The translations under genes were made by a program, and so were the position numbers. A DNA stretch of 64,000 nt from Myxococcus fulvus (GTDB taxonomy: Bacteria > Myxococcota > Myxococcia > Myxococcales > Myxococcaceae). How positions within the stretch are numbered: the first letter of the stretch is position 1; each line of letters opens with the position of its first letter. A model generated the notes under the pieces. That model saw nothing but the letters and a program-made list of their open reading frames with translations, ran no database searches and was not told where the DNA came from. The stretch spans positions 558,001-622,000 of the forward strand of contig NZ_FOIB01000003.1 of NCBI RefSeq assembly GCF_900111765.1, read 5' to 3'. Shown piece after piece: positions 21,001 through 29,761 of this stretch.

Positions 21001-23864
21001 TCGGGGAAGGCCCCCAGGGCGCGAAGCGTCAGGTTCATGTACGCGGTGCAGGCCGCGTCCAGGCTGTGCTTGTCGAGCTGATGCGAGGAGGCATCGAAGC
21101 CCGCGAGCTCTCCCTCCGCCTGGGCACGCGCTGCCTCCAGCATGGGCTGCCAGAGCGCGTCGGCGAGCGTGGGCGCCTCGGCGGTCTCCGCGCGAGCCGG
21201 GTCGATCCAATAGCGCTGACGCTCGAAGGGATACGTCGGCAAGGGGACACGGCGCGGACGCGCGTCCCGCTGCGCCCTGGGCCAGTCCACCGAGAGCCCT
21301 TCCATCCAGAGCTGCCCGAGCGTCTCGAGCACGAACGAGAGGTCCGACGTCTGCTCTCGCGGATGAGGCAGGGACGAGAACACCGCCTGCGCGGGCGCGC
21401 GACCGGGATGCTTCCTGACGAGCTGGCTCAACGTCCTGCCAGGGCCGACCTCGAGGAGCGCTCGCTGACGGTCCTCGAGCAACACGCCGATGCCCGCCGA
21501 GAAGCGCACCGTGCACCTCAGGTGCTGGACCCAGTAGTCGGGGTCCGTCGCCTGGGAGGCCGTCAGCCACGTTCCCGTGAGGTTCGAGACGATGGGCGTC
21601 CGGGGCGCGTCCAGACGCAGGCGTCGGAGCTGCTCCGCGAACGGCGCCAGCACCGGCTCCATCATCTCCGAGTGGAACGCGTGCGAGGTCTCCAGCAGGT
21701 TGCCGCCGAGCCCCCGTGAATCGAGCTGCTGTCGCAGCGCCGCGATGGCTTCCGTCGTCCCCGAGACGACGCAGGACGAGGGCGCGTTGACGGCGGCCAG
21801 GCCGAGACGTGTCCCCTCGAGGAGCGGTGTCAGCTCCTGCTCCGAAAGCGGGACGGCGAGCATGGCGCCAGGCGGGAGTGCCTGCATCAGCCGCCCCCGA
21901 GCCACAACCAGCGCCAGCGCGTCCTCCAGCGAGAACACGCCCGCCAGCGTCGCGGCGACGTACTCCCCCAGGCTGTGGCCGATGGCCGCGTCCATCCGCA
22001 GGCCCCAGCCCATCCACATCCGCGCGAGGGCGTACTCGATGACGAAGAGCGCGGGCTGGGCGTTCTGTGTGCGCTTCAGCTTCTCGGCCGCGAGCTCGCG
22101 CTGGGAGTCCGGCGGATAGAGCAGGGCCTGGAGGTCCACCCCATGGCGACTCCGGAGCAGGTCGAAGCACCGGTCCGCGTGCTCCCGGAACGTCGGCTCC
22201 GTCCGATGGAGCTCGCGCGCCATGCCGACGTGCTGGCTGCCTTGTCCGCTGAAGAGGAACGCGACGCCCCGGGTCGGAGACTCCGTGTGCCGGGTGCGCA
22301 CGCGCTGTGCGCCACGCGTGCCTAGCGCGGACGCCGCGTCAGCGAGGTCGTGGCACACCAACACGCGGCGGTGCGCGAAGGGCTTGCGTCCGACCTGGAG
22401 CGTGTAGGCCACGTCCGCGAGCTCCAGCTCCGGGTGCGTGTCCAGGTGGTGGGCCAGGTTCGTCGTCGCCTGCTCCAGCGCCTCGCTCGTCTTCGCGGAG
22501 AGCACGAGCAGCCGCGGCCCCGCGACGGGCTTCGTGCGCGCGGTGGTGGGCGGCTCCTCCAGGATGGCATGGGCATTCGTGCCCCCCAGCCCGAAGGAGC
22601 TGACGCCGGCGCGCCGGGGGAACCCCTGGGGCTTCCACTCGGTGAGCGCGGTGTTGACGAAGAAGGGCGTGCTGGCGAAGTCGATGCGCGGGTTGGGCGT
22701 CTCGAAGTGCAGGCTCGGCGGCAGCTGCCCATGCTGGAGGGCGAGGGCGGTCTTGATGAGCCCGGTGACACCCGCCGCCGCGTCCAGGTGCCCGACGTTC
22801 GTCTTCACCGAGCCGAGCGCGCAGAACGACGTGGCCTCCGTGCTGGCGCGGAACGCCTGCGTCAACGCCGTGACTTCGATGGGGTCTCCGACGGTGGTGC
22901 CCGTGCCGTGCGCCTCCACGTAGGTGATGCTCCGCGCGTCGACCCCCGCGGACGCGTGGGCCTCCATGATGGCGGCCGCCTGCCCGTCGATGCTCGGCGC
23001 CGTGTAGCCCGCCTTCGTCGCGCCATCGTTGTTGATGACCGCGGACTTGATGACCGCGTAGATGCTGTCCCCATCCGCGAGCGCGTCCTCCAGTCGCTTG
23101 AGGACGACGACCGCCGCGCCGTTCCCGATGACGGTGCCCTGGGCCCGCGCGTCGAAGGCGCGACAGTGTCCGTCCGGAGAGAAGATGCTGCCGGGCTGGT
23201 GCAGGTAGCCCGTCTGCGGAACGGTGATGGAGACGCCGCCCGCCAGCGCCAGGTCACACTGGTACGTGAGCAGCGCCTGATGGGCCACCGCCGTGGCCAC
23301 CAGCGACGTCGAGCAGCCCGTCTGCAGCGTGAGGCTGGGCCCCTTGAGGTTCAGCTTGAAGGAGACCCGCGTCGCCAGGTTGTCCTTGTCGTTGCCCAGC
23401 AGGACCTGGTGCCCCGTCTCCGGGCCGAGCAGGTGGGGATGCGTGGCGAGGTTGAACAGCAGGTAGCTGGGCCAGCCCGCGCCCGCGTACACGCCCACGG
23501 TGCCCGCGTGGGTGTCCGAGGTGTAGCCCGCGTGCTCCAGCGCCGACCACGCAACCTCCAGGAACACCCGTTGCTGCGGGTCCGTCAGCTCGGCCTCGCG
23601 GGGACTGAAGCCGAAGAACGCCGCGTCGAACAGCTCCGCGCCGGCGAGCACCCCCTTCGCCCGCACATAGTGCGGCGAGGCCAGCGATGCGGGCGGGACA
23701 CCGCGGGCGCGCAGCTCCTCGTCGGAGAAGAACGTGAGCGTCTCCGTGCCCGCCTTCAGCGCGCGCCAGAACGAAGCGATGTCCGCGCAACCCGGGAACC
23801 GCCCCGCCATGCCGATGATGGCGACCGCGGACCCGGTGTCGCTGGTGGGCTCGAGTGACTCCAC
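18078..23864 (-). CDS. Type I PKS, KS-AT-cMT-KR-ACP
   Basis: This 1928-residue modular polyketide synthase has KS at 12-440, with GCSTSLVA (active Cys near 186), EAHGTGT and [12 protein letters not shown] covers 545-860 with GHSLGE near 630 and HAFH near 728, the signature of malonyl-CoA loading. A C-methyltransferase domain has LEIGGGTG near 1098. A structural half-KR is followed by a catalytic KR (TGGLGKVGL near 1553, [13 protein letters not shown]). An ACP carries GGDSL near 1865. There is no DH or ER domain, so one round should give an alpha-methyl, beta-hydroxy unit. The KR keeps the Asp of the LDD region as LGD, which hints at B-type stereochemistry. The start is GTG with AAGGAG 9 bp upstream. 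The gene lies 42 bp after the dioxygenase gene. As the KS is N-terminal, it needs an acyl donor from another protein. Confidence 0.94.
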   Translation of the reverse strand: MESLEPTSDTGSAVAIIGMAGRFPGCADIASFWRALKAGTETLTFFSDEELRARGVPPASLASPHYVRAKGVLAGAELFDAAFFGFSPREAELTDPQQRVFLEVAWSALEHAGYTSDTHAGTVGVYAGAGWPSYLLFNLATHPHLLGPETGHQVLLGNDKDNLATRVSFKLNLKGPSLTLQTGCSTSLVATAVAHQALLTYQCDLALAGGVSITVPQTGYLHQPGSIFSPDGHCRAFDARAQGTVIGNGAAVVVLKRLEDALADGDSIYAVIKSAVINNDGATKAGYTAPSIDGQAAAIMEAHASAGVDARSITYVEAHGTGTTVGDPIEVTALTQAFRASTEATSFCALGSVKTNVGHLDAAAGVTGLIKTALALQHGQLPPSLHFETPNPRIDFASTPFFVNTALTEWKPQGFPRRAGVSSFGLGGTNAHAILEEPPTTARTKPVAGPRLLVLSAKTSEALEQATTNLAHHLDTHPELELADVAYTLQVGRKPFAHRRVLVCHDLADAASALGTRGAQRVRTRHTESPTRGVAFLFSGQGSQHVGMARELHRTEPTFREHADRCFDLLRSRHGVDLQALLYPPDSQRELAAEKLKRTQNAQPALFVIEYALARMWMGWGLRMDAAIGHSLGEYVAATLAGVFSLEDALALVVARGRLMQALPPGAMLAVPLSEQELTPLLEGTRLGLAAVNAPSSCVVSGTTEAIAALRQQLDSRGLGGNLLETSHAFHSEMMEPVLAPFAEQLRRLRLDAPRTPIVSNLTGTWLTASQATDPDYWVQHLRCTVRFSAGIGVLLEDRQRALLEVGPGRTLSQLVRKHPGRAPAQAVFSSLPHPREQTSDLSFVLETLGQLWMEGLSVDWPRAQRDARPRRVPLPTYPFERQRYWIDPARAETAEAPTLADALWQPMLEAARAQAEGELAGFDASSHQLDKHSLDAACTAYMNLTLRALGAFPDSSAAYKREELLGQCRVIARYEQLFSWWLRLLVEAGQLEQDPTGRYRSLRPCSPETVQSLVRDAETRWARTPQVVELIRRCGDALKDVLRGEQSPTELFASILEGSAEKAQTEFGLKTYYRGILRAGVERLVRQLGPTTKLRVLEIGGGTGIATTELLPILPRERTEYTFTDVAPLFLSQAKRKFSAWPFLKYVPLDIERAPETQGIPQESFDVIVAVNVLHATRNLRTTLAHVRSLLAPGGLLLLGELTEPTPDFAITYSLMMNPVEDPERDQGNPFFTPAQWSAVLGASGFSRTAAAPDVEVLGQHALLAQASSSPLSGQPVAPAFTESTRLAGGTEPRAGSGLTKKTDVGDWFYVPSWKRVPRHEPSALGDAGHWLLFVDELGVGDALAERLGNAVITVRSGTRFHQDGPNRFTIDPKAPADYDALLGALQVQGITPSRMVHLWSVTGSEHATVGLAAVERARVLGLDSLLLLAKTLGTRGVTEALRLWVVSNDLHEVHGDEVAPEKALLLAPCKVIPLEYPNIQCTSVDLVVPARAGRETPVTQLLEELQATSSDAIVAYRGPHRWVRTLEPIRLEAPPEPPTVLRKHGVYLLTGGLGKVGLTLAEYLARSVQAKLVLTQRSPFPDPREWDAWLSAHPKEDPTHRHILALRELVKLGAEVLVLRADVADAEQMRTALSRATERFGPIQGVIHSAGVLGDGAIQQKSSEELSRVLAPKVLGTLVLHDLFADAPLDFFLLFSSLSAIEPGFGQVAYSAANNFLDAFVHGRMARAHHRVACISWDVWRGEGMAYDARTPLVLQKMKEEDFDQRGILRHEGVEVFRRVLGSRLPHVLVSTSDYLQVLKTRGRDLSELYLEALGGTSLHARPKLGNSYERPRGETEESLAPLWQELLGIGGIGATDDFFELGGDSLIGTQLISRVNRSFGVKLSTKSIYTHPTLRGMSTAIDEALIGTVSADKLAEILRKLDGDK

Positions 23865-23906
23865 GGGCTGCGACTCCTTGGGAAGAACGCCAGAAGGTGG
23901 ACGTGC

Positions 23907-24782
23907 CTAGAAGTTGAGGAAGCTGAGGCTGGAGAAGATCTTCCGTCGCGTGTCCGTGTAGGCATTGCGACCATGCAGGTAGCGGGAGTTGTCGATGAAC
24001 GCCAAATCCCCCGGGTGCCAGGCGATGGCGTCCTCCAGCTCCTTCATCGCCTCCTGGACCTCGGAGACGATGTCGTCCGAGATGGCCGAGCCGTCATCGA
24101 AAGACATCAGGTCCCCCAGTGTATTCTTTCGCTCTGACAACAGACTGTTGGCGAACGCGTCCTGCCCTCCGTAACGGGTCTTCACCACCGCGGGACAGAC
24201 ATATTCGAGGTAGATGGAATCGTCTGGGCTGACGTAATAGGAGACACCCTCAATTCCATCCAAGGTGGTCTGAACGTCGGCCAGGGTGGCGCCATTCCCC
24301 ATGAAGCGCTGCCATTTGTCGTTGGAGTATCGCTGGAAGAATCGCAGCTTCTTGTTCCGGAAGAGCTGCTTGAGCTCCGGGCGGAGCTTCTCCCAGAGGC
24401 GGACCCCGTCCCAGGCGAGCGTCTCTCCGCCCTCCGCGGCGGGGACGCTGCAGCAGAACCAGAGCGCGTCCGGGCGGAAGGGGGAGTTGGCCTGCTCGGC
24501 GTGGGGCTCCACGTAGCCCATGCCCTCGGTCACCATCTGCACGTAGCCGTCGCTCCCGGCGACGACGGGGCGCAAGCGGTCCCGGTTGAAGCGCGTGCTG
24601 AAGCGACCCGCGAAGTCATGCATCACCTGCGGGCTGGTGGTGAAGCCCCGGAAGATGACCAGGCCCGCGGACTTGAAGAGCGCGGTGATTTCGTCCGCGG
24701 GCAGTTGGAGGATGTCGTCCGGACCCTCCCGGTGGACGAGCCGGCCACTGCCGCTTCCAAACGGTTCGATTCTGAGCGTCAC
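23907..24782 (-). CDS. TauD/SyrP-like Fe(II)/2-oxoglutarate dioxygenase
   Basis: This 291-residue protein belongs to the TauD/TfdA/clavaminate-synthase-like family. The iron ligands fit His94-x-Glu96 (PHAEQ) and distal His270 (YLHGRN). Arg279/Arg280 (DTRRK) are suitable for binding 2-oxoglutarate. Family members in NRPS clusters, such as SyrP and AsnO, beta-hydroxylate Asp or Asn, free or bound to a carrier. The predicted Asn-specific module in the same operon makes such a role plausible, but this is inference. It is the first gene of the minus-strand operon. The GTG start is preceded by GGGAGG with 5 bp spacing, and the gene lies 42 bp before the PKS gene. A halogenase is unlikely, because the carboxylate ligand Glu is present. 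Confidence 0.88.
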   Translation of the reverse strand: MTLRIEPFGSGSGRLVHREGPDDILQLPADEITALFKSAGLVIFRGFTTSPQVMHDFAGRFSTRFNRDRLRPVVAGSDGYVQMVTEGMGYVEPHAEQANSPFRPDALWFCCSVPAAEGGETLAWDGVRLWEKLRPELKQLFRNKKLRFFQRYSNDKWQRFMGNGATLADVQTTLDGIEGVSYYVSPDDSIYLEYVCPAVVKTRYGGQDAFANSLLSERKNTLGDLMSFDDGSAISDDIVSEVQEAMKELEDAIAWHPGDLAFIDNSRYLHGRNAYTDTRRKIFSSLSFLNF

Positions 24783-24931
24783 GGACGCCTCCCATTGAAG
24801 GGGTGATGGCTGTAATTTTATGGATAGACAATCACGGTCAGGCTATTCAGGTATATGCCGGAATATGCGCTAGGCTTGATGATTTGATTGAATGGGATGG
24901 AAGTCAATACGAAGTCATCCAGAGGCCCCTC
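24783..24931. promoter_or_regulatory. Divergent promoter region, left NRPS operon / radical SAM gene
   Basis: This 149-bp gap between two divergently transcribed genes is visibly AT-richer than its surroundings, especially 24810-24895. It must hold the promoters for both directions. Repeated ATATGC elements occur near 24853 and 24867. I could not identify unambiguous -35/-10 pairs. An open frame extends upstream of the radical SAM gene through this region, but its codons do not look coding. Confidence 0.5.
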
Positions 24932-26935
24932 ATGCGAATCGGTCTCGTTGCACTCCCCTGGTCGCTCCATCGGCATCCCTCCTCGGCGATGGGGGCGCTG
25001 TCCGCGTACCTGCGTCAGCAGGAGCCGACGGTGGAGGTGGAGTGCCGCTCCGCCTATCTCGAGGTGGCGAGCGAGATAGGCCTGGCGTTCTACGACCTCA
25101 TCTCCCAGAACTCGTATGAGGTCGGAGAGATGCTGTACACGCCCTGTCTGTTCCCGCAACAGAAGCAACGGGTGCGTGAATTCTTCGTCAAGCGGATGGA
25201 GGCGACAGGAGAGGCATTGACGGGGCCCGGCGCCATCGTGTCCGCGGCGCACTTCGGGGAGGCGCCGACGTGGGAAGGAGTCTTCGACACGCTCACCGCG
25301 CGGCTGGAGGGGCACCTGGACCGGCTGGCGGACGCGCTGGCGGGGCGCTTCGACGTGGTGGGGCTCACCACCTGCTTCGGCCAGCTCTTCGCGAACCTCT
25401 CGCTCTGTCAGCGCATCAAGCAGCGCTCGCCCGCCACGAAGACGTTGCTGGGGGGCTCGACCATCTCCAACCAGGTGGGGCCGTCGCTGCTGAAGGAGTT
25501 CGACTTCCTCGACTACATCATCCAGGGGGAAGGGGAGCAGCCGCTGCTCGCGCTGGTGCGTCAGCTGCGCGAGGGGCAGACGGAGATGCGGGGCACCAAG
25601 GGGGTCATCTCGCGGGCCACGGCGGGGGAGCTCGCGGGCGGCGCGCAGCTGTGGGAGGTGCCCAACATCAACGCGCTCCCGCTGCCGGACTACGACGAGT
25701 ATGCGCGCAAGGCGGAGGAGGGGAACCTCCTGTGGTTCCTCACCATCGAAGGCTCGCGGGGCTGTTGGTGGGACCGGGCCAAGCGCACGGGGAACCCGAA
25801 GGCGACGTGCTTCTTCTGCAACCTGAACGTGCAGTGGAATGGCTACCGCGAGAAGAGCGCGGAGCGCGTGGTGACGGACATCCTGGCGCTGAACGGGCGC
25901 TACCAGACGAACGTGCTCTTCTTCCTGGACAACATCATCCGCGCCAAGGGCATCGAGGAGTTCGCGGACCGGGTCATCGACACCGGGAAGGACTTCGTCA
26001 TCTTCTATGAAATGCGCGCGAGCGTCCGGCCCTACGAGCTCTTGCGGCTCTGGGAGGCGGGCGTGCGCTACGTGCAGTTCGGCATCGAGGGGCTGTCCAA
26101 CTCGTACCTGAAGCGGATTGGCAAGGGGACGTCGGTCATCGCCAACCTGCAGGCGATGAAGGTCTGCCACGAGCTGGGCATCCTCAACAGCGCGAATCTG
26201 TTGACGGACTTCCCGGGCGCGCGGCAGGAGGAGGTGGAGGAGACGACGCAGACGATTCTGGACTACGCGCAGCTCTACACCCCGCTGAACCCGAACCGTT
26301 TCTGGCTGGGGCGGGGCGCGACGATCGACACGCTGAGCCAGGAGTACGGCCTGTCGAACATCCGCAACGCGGACTTCTACAAGGTGGGGCTGCCGGAGGA
26401 GGTCTATCGGCGCATCTCGCTGCTCGACCTCTCGTATGACAGCCCGAGCACGCCTACGGACTGGAGCAGCGTCTACGACGCGTGCCGGAAGTGGGGACGG
26501 GCCTACGCGGCGGCGAAGGAGACGCAGTACCGGCACCTGCTGACGTACCTGGACAGCGGCGACTCGATGCGGCTCTACGACACTCGCAGCGGGATGCTGA
26601 ACAACATCGTGCTGCGGGGGCTGGAGCGGGACATCTACATGGCCTGCATGGAGATCCAACGCTGGGAGGACCTCCGCGAGGAGTTCATCGAGACCGGGCG
26701 CGCGAGTCAGGACGAGGTCGCGGCGATCCTCGGGCGCTTCGTCGAGCAGCGCATCGTGTACCAGGAGGGGAGCCGGCTGGAGGGCAGTCGCTTCCTGGCG
26801 CTCGCGCCCGCGTACACCGCGGAGATGGCCACCCGCCGCATCCGCCGGGCCCACGAGGCCGCGCAGCTGCGCCGCAAGAAGGGGACCGCCGCGCCTCGAC
26901 AGGAGCAGCCCGTTGCCCTCGCCGAGAGCGCGTGA
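24932..26935 (+). CDS. B12-binding-type radical SAM protein, RiPP-maturation (rSAM_ocin_1) like
   Basis: This protein of about 667 residues has an N-terminal region resembling cobalamin-binding domains (VVGLTTCFGQLFANL, LLGGSTISN, IIQGEGE), then a radical SAM core. The iron-sulfur motif is GCWWDRAKRTGNPKATCFFC, with Cys278, Cys293 and Cys296. That gives a CX14CX2C spacing instead of the CX7CX2C I associate with the RiPP maturation radical SAM protein 1 family, which otherwise matches well (GCWW, CxxC-x-LN, FYEMRASV, FGIEGLS, LLTDFPG). I chose the ATG at 24932 because AGAGG lies 7 bp upstream and the longer frame runs through the AT-rich promoter region. Family members modify ribosomal peptides, often by C-methylation, but no precursor peptide gene is evident nearby. 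It may instead act on the product of the divergent NRPS operon. Confidence in the radical SAM call is high; the substrate is unknown. Confidence 0.85.
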   Translation: MRIGLVALPWSLHRHPSSAMGALSAYLRQQEPTVEVECRSAYLEVASEIGLAFYDLISQNSYEVGEMLYTPCLFPQQKQRVREFFVKRMEATGEALTGPGAIVSAAHFGEAPTWEGVFDTLTARLEGHLDRLADALAGRFDVVGLTTCFGQLFANLSLCQRIKQRSPATKTLLGGSTISNQVGPSLLKEFDFLDYIIQGEGEQPLLALVRQLREGQTEMRGTKGVISRATAGELAGGAQLWEVPNINALPLPDYDEYARKAEEGNLLWFLTIEGSRGCWWDRAKRTGNPKATCFFCNLNVQWNGYREKSAERVVTDILALNGRYQTNVLFFLDNIIRAKGIEEFADRVIDTGKDFVIFYEMRASVRPYELLRLWEAGVRYVQFGIEGLSNSYLKRIGKGTSVIANLQAMKVCHELGILNSANLLTDFPGARQEEVEETTQTILDYAQLYTPLNPNRFWLGRGATIDTLSQEYGLSNIRNADFYKVGLPEEVYRRISLLDLSYDSPSTPTDWSSVYDACRKWGRAYAAAKETQYRHLLTYLDSGDSMRLYDTRSGMLNNIVLRGLERDIYMACMEIQRWEDLREEFIETGRASQDEVAAILGRFVEQRIVYQEGSRLEGSRFLALAPAYTAEMATRRIRRAHEAAQLRRKKGTAAPRQEQPVALAESA

Positions 26936-27058
26936 GCGGACGTCACGGCGTGGACTCTCCTGGGTGTGTGTAACCATCGGGGGCGATATCGCGTATGGTG
27001 GGAGTCTGGCTCCCTGCGCCCATGGTGCAGGGGGCATCCGTTCAGCCGGAGGCCTCCC

Positions 27059-28165
27059 GTGGTCAGCCCCATCACCAGTCGGACCGTTTCCATCCCCACC
27101 CAGGCCCGTACGACGGAGCCCGTCGCGTCCCCGGCGACGCCGCTCCCCGCCGTGAGCCCGTTCTCCCAGGACGCCCTGGAGCGCGCGAAGCCCGAGCTCG
27201 TGAACCTCACGGGGCACGGCCCTGCGCGCACCGCCGCGCCCGAGGGTGCGAGCGCCGTGGCGACGGACGCGGGGGCCACGCAGTCCGTCGGCCCGAAGCT
27301 GCTGCACCTGGACGCCGGCTGGACGCCGCAGGGGCAGGGCTACGACGCGAAGCGCGACCAGGTGCTCACGACCTACTACGCCGATGGCCGTGGCGTGCTG
27401 CTCTCGCTCCAGGACAAGGACTCGGGCGTGGAGGCGCAGCAGGTCCGCCTGGGGGGCTCCAGCTCCAACCCCGAGGCCGGGGCGCCCTCGCACGGCGGCG
27501 GTGTCTCCACGGACGGTGAGTTCGTCTACGTCTCCGACACCCATCACCTCTACGTCTACCGGCGCGAGGACATCGAGAACGCGAAGCTAGGCGCTGAGGT
27601 GCCGGCCTTCCAGGTGACGGAGGTCCCCAGCGGCGACGGGCTGACGGACCCGGCGACGGGCATCGGCCTGGTGTCCGCCGGCAGCTACATGACGGTGAGC
27701 GACGGCTACGCGTACGTCGGCTCGTACAGCAAGGACGGCGACGGCAAGGCGGGCGCCGTCTGGCGCTACGAGATCGACAAGAAGACGGGGGAGATCATCG
27801 AGGACTCGCGCCAGGGCCCCATCCGCGCGCCGGACCGCGCGCAGGGCATGACGGTGGTCGACGGCGCGCTGCTGTTCACCACCGGCGACCAGAAGCTGGT
27901 GTACCAGCCGTTCGAGGGCACCCCGGACTCGTTCACCGCGGACATCTCCGAGCGCAAGGACATCAGCAACGGGCTCATCGACCCGTATGCCCAGGGCTTC
28001 AACATCATCGATGGCGAGCTGTGGGTGACGTACGAGAGCGGCTCGGAGAAGTACCGCGACAAGCTCAATCCCAAGTACGAGCCCCGGGAGCACATCCAGC
28101 GGATTCCGCTGGAGGACCTGGACCTCGAGGCCGTCGGCGTCACGCCCGAAGACCTCCAGGGCTGA
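27059..28165 (+). CDS. Propeller-like protein of unknown function
   Basis: I do not recognise this 368-residue protein. The first 80 residues are low in complexity (Pro, Ala, Thr, Ser) with no evident signal peptide. The remainder has repeated short beta-strand patterns such as GEFVYVSDTHHLYVYRRE, DGYAYVGSYS and GALLFTTGDQKLVYQ, suggesting a beta-propeller. The GTG start at 27059 is chosen because GGAGG lies 6 bp upstream; a longer frame from 26966 has no such site. It lies 123 bp after the radical SAM gene on the same strand and ends at a convergent terminator. A distant resemblance in style to the lipoprotein at 37476-38705 (also propeller-like) is noted, but I do not claim homology. Confidence 0.7.
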   Translation: MVSPITSRTVSIPTQARTTEPVASPATPLPAVSPFSQDALERAKPELVNLTGHGPARTAAPEGASAVATDAGATQSVGPKLLHLDAGWTPQGQGYDAKRDQVLTTYYADGRGVLLSLQDKDSGVEAQQVRLGGSSSNPEAGAPSHGGGVSTDGEFVYVSDTHHLYVYRREDIENAKLGAEVPAFQVTEVPSGDGLTDPATGIGLVSAGSYMTVSDGYAYVGSYSKDGDGKAGAVWRYEIDKKTGEIIEDSRQGPIRAPDRAQGMTVVDGALLFTTGDQKLVYQPFEGTPDSFTADISERKDISNGLIDPYAQGFNIIDGELWVTYESGSEKYRDKLNPKYEPREHIQRIPLEDLDLEAVGVTPEDLQG

Positions 28166-28190
28166 GTGCGCGATGGAGACGTCGAAGCGC

Positions 28191-28214
28191 GCCGTGGCGA
28201 CGAAACGCCACGGC
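28191..28214. terminator. Bidirectional terminator hairpin
   Basis: A perfect 9-bp inverted repeat (GCCGTGGCG / CGCCACGGC) with a 6-nt loop lies between two convergent genes, 26 bp after the stop of the propeller-like gene and 21 bp beyond the stop of the methyltransferase gene. There is no long T run, which is usual in very GC-rich genomes. Confidence 0.65.
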
Positions 28215-28234
28215 CTTCCTCCGTGGGTGTCTGG

Positions 28235-29395
28235 TTACCGCGCCATGGGCGTCAGGCAGTAAAGCGTGGTGACCTCTCGTGAGCGCGCCATGTGCAATGG
28301 GTCCGAGGTGTCCTTGGACTTGGAGTGCCGGGCGGCCGTCGAGCGGCTCCACTTCACGGTCAGACCGCAGCGGGCGAACTGCTCCTGGAGCCAGCCCTGG
28401 GGGCGCAGGCCGAGCAGCACCGCCAGGTCCGAGAGGATGAGCAGTCCCTCGCCTCCGGGGGTGAGCGCGGCGGGGAGTCCTTCCAGGAAGCGCCGCAGGA
28501 ACTGGTTGTCCTCGTCGAACACCGCGCGGTCCACGCGGTTCTTCGGGGGCTCCGGAATCCAGGGCGGGTTGCACACCACGAGGTCGGCCTTGCCCTCGGG
28601 GAAGAGGTCACCCTCGGTGACCTGGAAGGACTTGCGCAGCCCCAGCCGCTCCGCGTTCTCCCGGGCACAGGCCACCGCGCGGGAGTCGATGTCCGTCGCC
28701 TGCACGGACGAGGCGCCGCGCTGGAGCAGGAGGAACGAGAGCACGCCCGTCCCCGTGCCGATGTCGAACACGCGCGGACCCTTCAGCGTGGGGAGCGAGA
28801 GCAGCAGCTCCACGTAGTCGGTGCGCGTGGGCAGGTAGACGCCGTAGTGCGGATGGATGAGGCCGGTGAGGCCGGGCACCGACAATCCCTTGCGCCGCCA
28901 CTCCGCGGCGCCGAGCATGCCGAGCAGCTGCTTGAGGGGGAGGACGGTGAAGTCCGTCTCGGGCTCACCCCAGACCTGTCGACACGCCAGCGCGACGTCG
29001 GGTGCCCTGGCGAGCGCGAGCCGGTAGTCGCGGTCCAGGGACACGACGATGCGCGACAGCGTCTCGTGCTCCAACTGTCGTGCCCGGCGCTCGGCGCGGA
29101 AGGCCTCCAGGGGAGTGCGGGCGTTGGATGCTCGCTCCAGTCGACGGCCCAGCGCGCCCAGGAGCTGCTTCGCGTTGTGGAAGTCGCCGGAGTACAGCAG
29201 GAACTCGCCGCGGCGGACCCGCTTCAGTGCGGTGTCCGCGCTGAGCCGGTCGTCCACCGGGTGCAGCCGGGCAGGGGAGGGCTCATCGCTCTCCGAGCGC
29301 CACGTAAACGGGGCACCCGGAGGGAGCGGTGAGGCGGGGGCGACGGTGGGCGCCGGTCCCTTGGACGGGGGAGCGGTTCGAGGGGGACGAGGCAT
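28235..29395 (-). CDS. Class I SAM-dependent methyltransferase with NPPW motif
   Basis: This 386-residue protein has a Rossmann methyltransferase core in its C-terminal half: FDIGTGTGVLSFLLL (SAM-binding motif I), ATDIDSRAVACA (acidic residue of motif II) and VVCNPPW, the N-P-P-aromatic motif of enzymes that methylate planar amines (HemK/RsmC/RlmG types). The N-terminal half (about 170 residues) is alpha-helical and unassigned, resembling the extra N-domain of rRNA methyltransferases. The first 40 residues are Pro-rich. The ATG at 29395 (MPRPP) is preferred over the frame's earlier start. It is convergent with the propeller-like gene and divergent from the terpene operon, so it is probably a separate housekeeping-type gene. 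Its substrate could be rRNA or a protein glutamine; I cannot decide. Confidence 0.8.
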   Translation of the reverse strand: MPRPPRTAPPSKGPAPTVAPASPLPPGAPFTWRSESDEPSPARLHPVDDRLSADTALKRVRRGEFLLYSGDFHNAKQLLGALGRRLERASNARTPLEAFRAERRARQLEHETLSRIVVSLDRDYRLALARAPDVALACRQVWGEPETDFTVLPLKQLLGMLGAAEWRRKGLSVPGLTGLIHPHYGVYLPTRTDYVELLLSLPTLKGPRVFDIGTGTGVLSFLLLQRGASSVQATDIDSRAVACARENAERLGLRKSFQVTEGDLFPEGKADLVVCNPPWIPEPPKNRVDRAVFDEDNQFLRRFLEGLPAALTPGGEGLLILSDLAVLLGLRPQGWLQEQFARCGLTVKWSRSTAARHSKSKDTSDPLHMARSREVTTLYCLTPMAR

Positions 29396-29761
29396 GGCCC
29401 CAGTGGGTAGCACGTCTACCGGGCTCCGTCGCCTCCCAGGATCAGGGGGCCTCTAGCGTGAGGTCCGCCATTCGAAGCGGGGGCGTTCGCATGTCCAAAG
29501 CCTATCGCGTCATTTTTGAGAGACAATGTCTCCAGGCAATTCTTTGTCAGCGGTGCGGGCTCGGGTGCGGGATTGTCCATGCGTGCTCTCGGGTGGTGTC
29601 GTGAAGTGGGATGAGGACAGGTGAGCAACCGGTCGGCCAAGGAGGGCTCGGACCAAGGCGCGCCGCCCCTTGTCCCCCGGCTTCGCAATCCCATTCTTGA
29701 GGCGTCGCCATCGCGTCAGGCGCCCCCGCCAGGTCTGGAGACTCCCACCCCAAGGAAACCG
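29396..29761. promoter_or_regulatory. Divergent intergenic region with palindrome upstream of terpene operon
   Basis: This 366-bp region has no convincing gene. It contains an AT-richer segment at about 29495-29550. A 13-bp palindrome, GAGACAATGTCTC, lies at 29520-29532, a plausible operator for a homodimeric regulator. A strong AAGGA Shine-Dalgarno sits just before 29762 and belongs to the prenyl synthase gene. Confidence 0.45.

Noticed and set aside
27000..27032. Small overlapping inverted repeats (GGGAG/CTCCC and CCCTGC/GCAGGG) after the radical SAM gene as a terminator
   Set aside because: The stems are only 5-6 bp, mutually exclusive, and lie close to the Shine-Dalgarno of the next gene, so a terminator call is not supported.
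26995..27519. Possible small precursor-like peptide or alternative gene just after the radical SAM gene
   Set aside because: The frame runs into and is out of phase with the well-supported gene starting at 27059. It has no leader/core pattern and no Shine-Dalgarno.
24818..27547. A 909-codon minus-strand frame opposite the radical SAM gene
   Set aside because: The plus-strand gene has conserved cluster cysteines and family motifs, and the minus frame spans two genes and the intergenic gap without any domain signal.
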